A stretch of DNA of 64,000 bases, from contig JALQBC010000004.1 in assembly GCA_023375675.1 (NCBI GenBank), forward strand, positions 1,364,001-1,428,000, given 5' to 3'. The DNA is from Cytospora piceicola. Lineage: Eukaryota > Ascomycota > Sordariomycetes > Diaporthales > Cytosporaceae. The notes beneath the pieces were generated by a model. That model searched no databases and was not told the DNA's origin. It worked only from the letters and a program-made list of their open reading frames with translations. The position numbers were made by a program, and so were the translations under genes. Shown in pieces: positions 11,796-22,888 of the stretch (position 1 is its first letter; the number at the start of each line of letters is the position of its first letter).

Positions 11796-12939
11796 AAAAA
11801 GCCCACCAAGCCCACCATGCAGTGCCTGGTGAGCCCAGACCCGGACGGAGTAGCTCGACCGCTCGACCGCTCGACCGCTCGACAGCTCGGCAGCAACCAA
11901 AAGCCCAACGTCAGTCGAGCCAATCCCAATGCTTCTTCTGCAGGGCAAGCGCGGTGCAGTCGAGTCGCTGCAGGACCAGACAGTCGAAGCAATTGAAGCG
12001 GTGGCGAAGGTCGGGTTGGAATGGCTGTCCAACACAACACAACACAACCAAAACCACACAATGTTTTGATGCATGCATGTAGTGTGAAGGGAAGGACACA
12101 AGGTAATGGTATACCCAGTCAGTCCAGTCTGGTCGAGAAGGGGCCAGATGGTGACCCGTGACCCAAGGCTGAATAGATGTGATTTCCAGAATGCAGCTTG
12201 CAATAAGAGACAGGACTTATGTAAAGTCACAGCAGAAGGCCACTGTCTTCCCACGGACTGACTGACTGACTGGCAATACTAGTAGTTTTTGCAGGCTCGA
12301 GCGTCTCTTGGGTACGACTAAGCCACTCTGTCCTGTCTCCTTGGTATTTGACACACAGAGAGACTGGATGAGTGTGTGCAGAGACAGTTTGCGGTCCGTT
12401 GAGGAGTCTGTATGCAGCAGAGCTTCTCATCACGAGACCATTTCGGGTTGCCGAAGAGGAAGAGCACACAGCCTTTCGTGGCAAGCTTCAAGGGGTGAGG
12501 AGGTGGGCTGGTTGAACAGTGGAGAGGGGACGAGGAGGAGGACATTGGCTCTTGGAAGAGGACAATAACGATAGCAATGGTGATGATGATGAAAACAATG
12601 GAAGCTTTACTCACGAGTCTATGGATATGGCCAAGAATGAATTTTGATTCGATCTCAAACACTGCGCTTGGTTTTGGGGGGTAGAAAGTTCGAGGTTGCG
12701 AGGATGGGCAGGTCGAATCTTGGTGTGCTGGTCGATGAGGGGTAAAAGTCTCGAGGGCCCGGAACGACTAAGGCAAGCTGTACTAGAAGGACGTCTGTCT
12801 TGTCTTGTATTGGCTATTGGCTCTTTCTCAAGAGTGAAAAGACTACTTGTCGTCAAAAAAAAAATGAGATCCAATGAAATGTTTTGACGATAAAAGAGAA
12901 CAGGTCGCAAGGATACAACCGGAAGCTTGGAAAGTATAC

Positions 12940-12990
12940 GGTAGGTAGGTAGGTAGGTAGATAGGTAGGTAGGTAGATAGGTAGATAGGT
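12940..12990. repeat. (GGTA)n array with GATA variants
   Basis: Tandem GGTA/GATA tetranucleotides, next to a GTAAGT-like donor site on the minus strand at 13019. Confidence 0.9.
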
Positions 12991-15322
12991 GAATAAGGTA
13001 GGGAGGTAGAACTACTTACGGTGGCAGGTCAGGATTGTGGATTTGAGGTTGTCCGTCCGAGTTTGAGATTCAGGTCGCAGGTCAAGGTCAAGGTGGGAAA
13101 AGGTGGAGGTGGTGAAACGGGTCGACAACGTGGTGTGGTGGTCGCTGTGGTTTGCGGTAGGTTGCGAATCAGAGTGTTGGAGAAAAGGAATGTCTCAAAC
13201 ACCGCAGAACAACCTTGGAATCGAACAGTCGACACGGTTGACGAACGAGGTCAGGCACGGTCAGGGTAAAAGAAGCGTACTGTGTGCGAAAGGACAATGT
13301 GGGAAGGGAATTGGAAATTGGCGCCTCGTTTCGTTTTGAGGGACACGACTGGATTGTCGCGCTGAGCTGCGCTGCAGACGCATCGCATCGTGTGATGATG
13401 GCTAGCGCAGGCTGGGTGCGTGACCTCCTCTACTGCAGTGACGTACCCTGGTCCTGGCCTAGGTCGGAAATACCACCTAGTACCTGTGTGTAGGTAATGT
13501 AGTATAGTACGGTAACTATATAAGGTACGTACGTATGTATGTTGTATGTATGCATGTGTGTAAGTAGGTAAGGTACCTAGGCATGTACCTGGGTATGTAT
13601 GTAGGTACTTGGTAGCTGAGCGAATAGCTTCACTGATGAGGATCACCTATACCCCTTTTTTCTTTTGGACCTGTAAAGGCTTCAACGAGAGAACTGGAAA
13701 CCCTCATTCATACTTAACTTTACTCAGGTACAAGTGATCCGTAGGCTGTTGTAGAAGGGGAGACCCTGGCTAGGCACCTAGGTAGCTACGGCTCGCTGTT
13801 AGGGTTCCAAGGTTTGCTCTCGGCAAAGGTGTTGTCGACATTTCCGCTTTCCGCAACGATTCTCGTCTGTTATAGCCTACTGTACTTAAGTAATGTATGC
13901 ATGGCCATTGCTTGACCGACAACCCAAAGTGAAGCCTCGAGCATCGTAAATCTCCTGAATTGCCTGTTTAGTTTTATACTGTGACTGTGACTGTGTCTGT
14001 GACTGTGACTGTAACTGTGTCTTGTGTCTGTGTGGTATGATAACTCCGTGCCCACGCCCTTGAAGACAGGCCTCGGGACGGCGTGCATTTGCAGGGCTAC
14101 AAAGTACTATTATGGTACCATACTACCATAGTGCGGCTATATGTAAAGATGACGGCAGGACCTGGTCCCCTCTGTGTGTCATTCAAAACGGTTAGGACTG
14201 GCGGGTCCCCGGAGCCTTCAAGGTTGTCTTCGTCTGTCAATCTGACCCGCCCGAATGGGGCCTGCTCATCATGTGCCCTCTTTTGAGACGGCCGGCAGGC
14301 GCTAAGTGGACTCGGTAGCGAAAGCCAAAAAGGGAGGTTTTGGGGGGGGTGGACGAAGAGGGCTTGTACTGTAGCTTTGCTTTTTGTTCGGTTGATCTGC
14401 TGAGCGACCCGATCCTGCAGGGTCCAGATGGGCTTTCCTACTCTCCCTACTATGTATGGTTGTAATGTATAATGTAAACCGCCTCGTAGGGTCAGTGTCG
14501 TCCGTCGTCCGTCGTCCGCATCTCGTTTGAACGCCATCGCTTTCGGTGACAACCCGTAATAAGGGACAGGGAATGGGCGCCAATAAGACAGAAGTCATTT
14601 CATGGTCCCGACACAACGTGCGTCGTGGGCGCGGTCGCCGGGTAGGCTTGCCGCCGTTAAAGGCCGAGCATGGCGGCCATGGCCTCCCGAGGTCCTGAGA
14701 AGAGCGTGGGACCCGAATTACCTAACAGTAGATATATATCTGCCTAGCAGCTCTCGGACCATGTCTGCCCCCTACCATTCTCACTCCCCCTCCATCCCCA
14801 AGAGGAGTTGAGGCATAATGATAAGGATAAGTGTCCGCAGCCGCGCTCGTCAGCCTCGGGCGGGTATTGCTTACGGATGCATAGAAGACCAGTAGAAGAG
14901 CCACTATGAACGGGGATGAACCGTTCTCAAGGACTTAGACATCAATGTGATCTGGCAGTCTCTGAGCCTCCCATCTCGGACGGGTGGGGTTGAGGAATCC
15001 AGCGGGTTTTCTTCGGGGCTTTGAGCTTCGTTGAGGCAATTGGAGATGGAGGAAAACCAGCTCTATCCCGACTCGGTGATACCCAATTGGAAATCCAATT
15101 GACGTTGACGACATCGTTGTCAATGGGAGCAACCAGATGGGTACCCGACGCATCGCGTACGTCCGTTCATACATTAAATGGGCAGGGAAACTTTGACATC
15201 AGAATTCAGGTCTCACCTCCTTTGGTTTCTTCGGGCCTTGCAGCTGCTCTGGGCTCCTTGCATTTGTGTGATTCGCCGTCTGCCGGGACAGCGGGGACCG
15301 TTGGTCATCGAACTGGGCAGAC

Positions 15323-15350
15323 GGGCAGGCAGGCAGGCAGGCAGGCAGGG
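15323..15350. repeat. (GGCA)n microsatellite
   Basis: About seven tandem copies of GGCA in non-coding DNA. Confidence 0.9.
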
Positions 15351-18300
15351 TTGATTGACTTCCGAAGCGCAACCCTGAATCATGAGGGTATAACAGATTT
15401 GAGGTCTGCAAAGGAGAACAGAGCAAAGAGAGCTGGCTGTACTGTGTATGTAAGTTGAGCCTCCCATTCTCATTCATTAGCATTGTTAGGGGAAAAAGGT
15501 CTTCCCTGAATTCTGCGGTACAAAACCCGATTCGGCTTCATGACCGGCTCGTCCAGTGTCAGCCGACTCCGAGATCAAGCCAGGCCGTCGGGGTGAGGGT
15601 GCTCCATCGTGGACATGGGCATTCCCCGCAAGACATGCAGGAAGAAGTGTTCCTTAGCTCCCCTTCCCCTGATGGTGAAGCTATGGAGTCTGCGCAAATC
15701 GAGCTGCTTCCCGTCAGGCAGAATTACTTAGGTACTGTAGAAAAGGAAAGCCATTGAGAGCTGCATGTGTGCCAATGAGGTCGACAGTTGTTGCCTGAAG
15801 CTTGAGCACAACTTCTTCATACAGTCTCGAGGGTGATTTCGATGGCAATTTGACAAAACGTTGCCGTACATTACATTACAGTCTGAATGCTACAAAGCCA
15901 TTGACTGCTAACTGTTGACTGTTGACCTCATCAGCCCAGATTCGAAGGTCCTCGACATGTCGAAAGCGGGGCAGACAGGGACGAAAGGGGGGGGGGGTTT
16001 AACAGCCAGGGTTGACAGGGTGGCATGAGCGGGTCTACTGCCGCTTGGCGGGGCATGTGTATGCACTACAGTATGTACTGTGTGGTAGGTACGGACGTCC
16101 TGTAACTTTCGATCTGTACGTCCAAGAAGTGTCAAATGCCTCTCTCAAATCATCACTGCTCACATCGAAGAAAAAAACAGGGCTGTTCTTGGAAATTGCA
16201 GGACGACACATTAACATTGAACCTCATTTTACCAGCTACCAATCCACAACTATATGTGTTCATTTTCAGTTTAACTCAGGCAGACTGGATTCCCGTGTTC
16301 CTGGAATCTACTATGTACCTAGGTAGGGAGGGCTTGCTTGCCTTGCCGTTGGGAAGGCACTCTCGGTTCATCTCGGATGGTCACACATCACTCTCGTGGC
16401 TTCCTCTTTCATCATCATCAGCAGCAGCAGTAGCAGCAGTAGCAGCAGCGCCAGTAGCCGGCGGCCAGTAGCAGCCGCTGGTGACAGAGTGCGAGCATTT
16501 GATTGAATGCCAGATAAGATAACAAAACTCCCCGGCCCAAAGACCGCGTGCTAGAAAAGTGGTCCAGGAACGGAACGTCTCTTCCAACGACAACCCGTCT
16601 TCCTAGTAATATCCAGATGTCTACCTACTCTGGTGGTAACTCCTCTACACCATACACTGCATCATGCACAATGCGCATTGCAACAGTCGCATTCGTTCCA
16701 GTTGCATACGAGGCGCCAGGCAACATTCTCAGTTCTTTACCTCTTGTGTTACCGTTTTGTCGTCGTCCAGACCTTGTTCTCTGACTTCTGCATCTCTCGG
16801 GCTTGTTTCCCCTCTCCTACCCATATAGTGCATACATACACACTAATGATTTCACATGCATCGAGTTGGTCGACATCCAATTGCAGCCGCAGACACTTTC
16901 CTTGGCCGCATCGGTACCTGTGGTATTCCAACCTCCAGCTGCACAGGAGCTCAGGGATCAGCTGTTGAAAGAGGCCTCATGACACTCCTGGCCTTGTCGA
17001 CATCGGCTATACATGCCCCTACACTAAGCCCGGGCCCGATCCTGCTCCAATGGCTACCACTGCGTGTTAGATCTGGACTTTTCTTTTCAGAGGATGGAGG
17101 CAACGACAGCTCTAAGTCCTGAACTTGCCCGTTGCTGCAGATGATGACGAACTTGTCGCTCACCATCAACGCGTCTCGTGGTGGTTTCTACATTGATTAC
17201 ACCTAGATGACCACATCGAGCAGGTGCGGCCAACAGACGTTGGCACTCTTGTCCCAAGGAGCTCGGGCAGATACACCAAATTCACATCCGTACCATGGCT
17301 CCAGATGATACGCTGCTCGCCTGTCGCCTACCAACTGCAGTGGAACGCTTCACAACCGCAGCTGAGGCTCCTCGCTCGTCAGGGTTGTCTCAGACATTAT
17401 AGCTTGAGCTACCCCATTATCACTAAGCTCCCAGTACGTTCCCGTCCGGGTCTCAAAGCTTAGAGACATGCCGAAACATGCTGGAACGCTGAGAGCAGGT
17501 GCACAGTTTTCGACCCAAGTCCAGGGGGCCCCATTCAGTACGCACCAACCGAGGGGGCCATACTTACCCTTTGTGCTCACCTCACCTCACCTCACCTCTC
17601 AAAAAAAAACCACTCTGGGATCGAGCCAGTAACTTCGAGTACCGCAGCTTGCCCGAATGTTCTTGGTCCTGTTCATCCTCGTCAGCCTCATGGCCAGCTC
17701 CCTTCTCCGTTTACTCCCGGAGCAAAAGACCACGCCATTCCAATCAACTCGGAAACGGGACCGCGCCTGGCATGCTGGCTTTCTGCCGTGACCCTTCCAT
17801 ATCGGATAAATCGATTCTGGTTTCAGTGGGCGTCAAGCCTTCAGCCCTACGGGCTGATACTAGACGAGCTTATGGCATCCACCCCGTTGCACCTGGCCAA
17901 TGTCTTGTGAAACATTTGACGATCTTGCCCCTCTGTGAGTCGAGCTTCGAGGCCGTCCAGTCTATTTTACGCACAAGCCTTTCGTCACTTCATAAACCCA
18001 TCAATTTTACCGTTACGCCGAGCCTTCGTTCCCACAATGACTTCGGAGCTTTTCTCAAGAGCCAACGGGGCGGATGTTTGACGAACTATGACCTGTCTTA
18101 CATGGTCCTCCTGCATGCAACTTGCATCCTTTAACTATAGACCGAAAAGCCCATGCCACACAGCATCCCGCCGGATAGAACCGAAATAGCACTCGGAACA
18201 AAGACGCTAAGCAACATAAATCGTGAGGAGCCTTTACGGACGCGGCACATCCGATATATTGTACCGTTCCATTCAAGCCACATCACACGAGATCTTCGGA

Positions 18301-21300
18301 AGCCTGAGGAATTACATGTGACTGTAAAGCTACGCTTGAGGCTGTTGAGGTCTTCTATAAGTCTTACGACGTGAGACTCAGTGAGGGCTAGGCAATTGCC
18401 CTACGTTGAGCGGATGCCGTGGCACGCCCGTTTCCTCTCTCCTTCCTTCTTCATCATTTCAATTCCCAATGTAGGACTAGGGGATAATACTAGTGCTTTT
18501 GCGCGGCATAATTGACTAGCTTGCCTCTCCAACGATCATGATCCTCTGTGTCACTTGGCATTAGCAGGTGTTGGGCGGGCAGATCCTGACTGGCTTGACA
18601 GCACGGATCCCGAATCTTCACTTCGCCTAACTAACCGTAAGTCTTGACGACAACACTCCTCATCATTTCTTTCTCATATACCTTCTTTCTCGGGAAGGTT
18701 ACGCAGCCCTCGTTCTGCAACAGCAAAACCATGCCCAGGGTCTGGACAAAGACCTGCATCGCTGTCAGGGAATGCGTGTCTTAGTGGTCCGTCACAAATG
18801 ATAGACCTGAGATGCATACCATCCCCGCCACATGCTTCCTCGTACAGTCAGATGGCGAGCGGGCGCCCAGTTGTTCAAAGCTTCACGCGCACAGGCGCCG
18901 ATGTCTTGTTTTCTCGGGGCAGGAGAAGCGACACGTCTCAAGAGCTGCCGTGTGTCAGTCCCAACTAATGGATAATCGGTTGCCGCTGCGATCCGCTGAT
19001 CTACCGTGCAGATGCGAAACCAATGGTTCTCCTGGGGGTCGCATCACCTTACGACATCAGGAGTACGCCAATGCAGGAAGACCTAGTCGTACGACCTCGC
19101 GCCGCCCGATCGAGCGACCTGCATTGGCCGCCATCCTTGACACCTCTACTTGGTCTACTGCGGATGGTCCCGTGCAGACCCAAGAAGGATTCGGTGGGCG
19201 CATGTCATGCATATCCACCGAGCAACCTATCTTCAAGCCTGTGGTGCTTCATGGCCTCTGAGGAGTCGTCCCGTGATGGTCAGTGTCATAGGCGTGAAGT
19301 GGCCTACCAGCCCAGACTATGGTGATGAGACGTTCGTGTCTGTATGGATCTAGCTGTTGAGTTCACATTTCTCCACTGTGCAACGCATCTTTTAGTAATC
19401 AGAGTGTCGTGCTGGGTCGAGCGAGAACATGTCTTGTGTGCTTGGCTCAACCTCTTGGATGCCCTGGGACACCGGTCAATTGAAGTGCCTAAGCAGGCCG
19501 TCTCTCTCAAGGAAGTATTGGCAGGGTCAACCCACCGATAGATATATGTCAAGACAGAGACGACGTGTAGGAGGCTCCGCCTGGGAGGTAACTCGCGAGT
19601 GTTACAATCCGATGTCTTGCATATAACCCGACAATGAATCATCTGGAAACAATGTCCCCAGTGGGCACACGACGAGTGTCGGCCAAGACAGATTCATCCG
19701 GCACACTTCAGAATCACTGTTCCCGTGCTGTCGTGATCTCTACAGGGTAAGGGAGAAGGCGATGGCAGGGGGAACAGTACCCGAATGTCTCGATACCGTT
19801 TCTTTCGACCACGTTCTCACTGGTTGAGGGGTGTGGAGGTTTCCGAGTCGCCAGGTGGCCACGCCGCATTCCTGTGATTCAGCCAGACGGACTTGACCTT
19901 CAGCCGAGTGGCTGGATGGTTTTGTTTTCCCGAAAACGAAGCCGCTGTCTTATCAGTCGCCGGCCGTCGATGGTCACTCAAGATATACCAAGCTGCGGCT
20001 GAACAGCGCGCTGGAAGCCAGGGAACTCCCGTGGGCAGCCCTACATGCCCTTGCATTACGGCCTCATGCCCTGAGTGATACAGAGATCCAGATTCACCAT
20101 TTCCTCCGGCGCTATGGAGCTTGGCAGCTCATCCGAGACCGTGGGCCACAGGGAGGGCCCAGCATGTCTGCCCATGGTAGGGGGGGCTGTGACGAGGACT
20201 CGGGTGGGACAGCGCTCACTGAAGTGCCTGGCCTGGATTGTGTCTGGGGTAGTCGATGGGGTGTACGGGTTTCAAGAGTTGGTTGTGATGAAGTCCTTTT
20301 GAGGAGGTGCTTTTGGGCTTGGCGGGTCAGCTACCCCTGACAGCTGCTGCTCGTTAGGATACTTAGTGGGATGGAGAGCTTTCTACCATGAAGGCGGAGA
20401 TATGCGGTGACGGAGTGAAGGGGTCTTTGTGGCCTCGTATAGATCAAGGAATGCACTCCTACCAGAGGCCATCATTGAAGACATGAGCATAGCGATGGCA
20501 GAGTCTGACGGGTGGGACTCAAACATGGCACCGGGAAGGTATGCCCTCCAGAGACTCTTGTCCACAGTCGACTTGCGCTATTATCGGATTACACAGTGCT
20601 TCCATGCTAGTCATCCATCAGAGATAGAAGAGTACAGTGGCTTATATCCACAGGTGCTTTTCGTCAACCTATGCAGGTCAAGGACATACTTCCTAGCCCC
20701 ACCGGATCTTGAGAAGATATGTACTGATCACACGTTGTGCTCGATCCTCAAGGTCCATTTATCTCCAGATCATAGATGCCTTTGGTCGAGAAATTGCATA
20801 ATTACTGGCTTCTGACATGGCACTAGATGTCTGGAGTATTCCGCTTGGTGTTGAAGATCAAGGGTCGCCGCGATGTGATCGCGGTCTCTCAGCGTCGACT
20901 GAAATCCTCGGTCGGCTTCACGAGCTTGCCTGGTAAGGGACGAGATGTTGTGAGGTGGTTATACCCAGTACAGTATATGCCGGGTTGACTGCCCCTTGAA
21001 GGCATGCCATGATGCCTGTATGTAGTAAGCAAGTGGCGTGCCTGTGGTGTCGTGCGGCGACCTATGACAAAGTTAATCTTGAGTCTGTGTTATGATAGCT
21101 TCAAGGAAGGGTTTGGAAAGTACGGTTACAATGAGTAGAAGAATTTTGCATCAGATATGCTTGTCGGTGACTGCCTCTGTCCTGATGCAGAAGTTGTTGG
21201 CCTGTTCATGACTGCTCGCTCCTGAACTCCGGCGTTGCCAGAGGTCCATCGCCAGGGCTGTTGGCTGTCTGTCTGGGTTAGAATGACATCTAGGATCTCA

Positions 21301-21698
21301 AACAAGTTGCCATTCTCGAGATATCGGAAGGAAGAAACCCCCCCCCCCCCCGGGCTGATTCTCAACTTCCCCTTTGCTCTCACCACTCCTTCGATATAAT
21401 GTGGATCACATCACCTCATCACGTCCTTCTATGTCAATTCTGCTTGGAAAGAAGAGCGCGATCAAAACATCTACCACACTCTGACCTCCTGCCGTCAGCC
21501 CTCTTTTTTTTGTGCCTAAGATGTCAGTTTACAGAGAGAACCCGTCGGACTTCTTGAAGACACTTTACTCAGCTCGGGCATCCCGACATATCGTTGAAGG
21601 CAAATTGTAATGGCGAATGGCCCAACTTCCGTGCGCGCCACCTTCCCCTTGCGGATGGCAAGAAGTGTCACCCCGGCGGTCAGGAGTATGAACCGATC

Positions 21699-22130
21699 AT
21701 GGCTTTCGCTTGGATCGTGCTCGTGATCTTCCCGTTCTCGACGGGATCAACCCCCCCCCCCGGGGGGTTTTTTCAAGGTGAAGCCGGAAGAGGTTTCGAC
21801 GAGGGGAATAATTGCTCCCATTGTTGCTTCCAGGGTGAATGTCGTCGGGCATACAGGGAGATGGAAGGGCAGCGTGTGATGCGAGGGGAAACCGGTTGCC
21901 CGAACAACGGGACGGCCTCGACCTCGCCCTCGCCCTCGCCCTCGTCGACCCAATCCCCCTTATGCTTCGCCCTCCTCCTCCTCTGTACGCCGGCCGCAGT
22001 ATACCGCTCAATGCGCCCGGCCAGCCTGGCACTAGTCGCTCAGCCACGCGGTCTTGCTATCCACCACAATCAACAAGTCGGCTTAGACCGGAGGCCGACG
22101 TGTGCAGAGTATTCCTGCTGCCTGAAGTAG
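21699..22130 (+). CDS. Possible small secreted or anchored protein, unrecognised
   Basis: An ATG at 21699 opens 143 codons. The first 17 residues, MAFAWIVLVIFPFSTGS, look like a signal peptide. A Cys-rich stretch follows (NNCSHCCFQGEC), then a Ser/Pro/Thr run and a second hydrophobic run (LCFALLLLC). That layout resembles small secreted or anchored fungal proteins. Against it: the frame stays open for another 35 codons upstream, overlapping minus-strand frames are nearly as long, the Ser/Pro run comes from a CTCGCC repeat, and poly(C)/poly(G) runs lie inside the frame. I cannot name a family and rate it as doubtful. Confidence 0.2.
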   Translation: MAFAWIVLVIFPFSTGSTPPPGGFFQGEAGRGFDEGNNCSHCCFQGECRRAYREMEGQRVMRGETGCPNNGTASTSPSPSPSSTQSPLCFALLLLCTPAAVYRSMRPASLALVAQPRGLAIHHNQQVGLDRRPTCAEYSCCLK

Positions 22131-22467
22131 GGAGGAAACTTATCATCCAGCTCGACACTGATGTGGAATAGGGCGATTGAATAGTACCCCCACGAGGCGT
22201 AATTATCCTCCATGGATTGGTGGGATTCCCTTCCTTCGGTGAACCTTGTTGGCTGGTTAACGCCACCAGATAACAACGAGCCCTTGGAGGAGCGAAATCG
22301 CACTTCCATACAGCAAGATATAATGTCTGTAATGAGCCTTCAGGGCGAAGCACTTTTCTTCTGCATTCCCGGAAACAGATTCGTACCGGACCCTGACTGC
22401 TCGTTATCTTAGTCCTCTGTTGCGTTTACCTATATTCCTTCAATTCATCCATCTAGGGACGAGTATC

Positions 22468-22888
22468 ATGCCTCCAATGGAGTAAGTTGGCACCCCTTGT
22501 ATGTAGAAACATACTGTTCTGTATGGTGATTAATCTTGGACAGGTCAAGTCAGGCTTCCAAAGGCCAAGGAGAGGAAGGGGAGCCTAGGATCGATCTTCC
22601 GAGTTCGCATGGAGCATCGTACGTCTGAGTGACAGTTTGCATCTACTTGTTATGCACAGAAAGGCCAACATATCAACAACCAACTGATGAGTTTCGGACA
22701 GGCCAACCGATACCCCAGCAGCCGTTCCAGACGTACAAGAGGCGGACTCGGCAGCTGTAAGCAATGGAAAGATTTGCAGTTTTGTCTTTGGGGATGGAAA
22801 GAAATGCAGCTCATGTGAGGGGTGGGCTAAGGATAAGGCCCATCCTGATCTGTGTTCCAGCTGTGGACATTCGGCGAAGTGGCATTGA
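22468..22888 (+). CDS. Small Cys/His-rich, probably zinc-binding protein, unrecognised
   Basis: Three exons, 22468-22481, 22544-22618 and 22702-22888, total 276 bases and 91 residues. The introns are 62 and 83 bases, begin GTAAGT and GTACGT and end CAG, and the frame closes exactly at a TGA. Residues 1-50 are polar, acidic and probably disordered. Residues 53-91 (KICSFVFGDGKKC, then SSC at 66-68) hold C55, C65, C68, H77, C81, C84, H86 and H91. The core spacing is C-x2-C-x12-C-x2-C-G-H, with a further Cys ahead and a terminal His. This looks like a zinc ribbon or treble-clef fold at the very C-terminus. No known family comes to mind, and it stands alone in a gene-poor region, with a run of 12 G starting 30 bases after the stop. 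An alternative 23-base intron in exon 3 was rejected as too short. Confidence 0.6.

Larger units (their letters stand above)
11089..22467. other. Gene-poor region, first part
   Basis: This is about 11.4 kb without a gene I can support. Near the kinase it probably holds a long leader and promoter, with (CCAGAG)n, GCTCGACC and GGTA arrays. From about 14 to 22 kb base composition is balanced and short open frames occur on both strands. The least implausible is at 21699-22130, listed separately. A stretch on the minus strand at 16.9-17.6 kb reads protein-like in pieces but cannot be joined. No RNA gene, transposon terminus or long repeat was recognised. A run of 14 C lies at 21338-21351. Confidence 0.5.

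Noticed and set aside
16951..17580. Protein-like pieces on the minus strand
   Set aside because: Pieces in different frames could not be joined by plausible introns, and no family was recognised.
17590..17660. tRNA-like GGATCGAGCC segment
   Set aside because: It resembles a T-arm, but no A box, anticodon arm or acceptor pairing could be found.
17657..17791. 44-codon frame starting MFLVLFILVSLMASS, resembling a signal peptide
   Set aside because: Very short, no cysteines or other features after the hydrophobic start, and an overlapping longer frame. Chance is likely.
20485..20815. Open frame starting MSIAMAESDGWDSN
   Set aside because: Reasonable amino acid mix, but no homologue known to me, no splice context and no flanking gene signals.
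22757..22779. Alternative model of the small Cys/His gene with a GTAAGC...CAG intron here
   Set aside because: The intron would be 23 bases, below any workable size. The model with an acceptor at 22701 keeps the frame without it.
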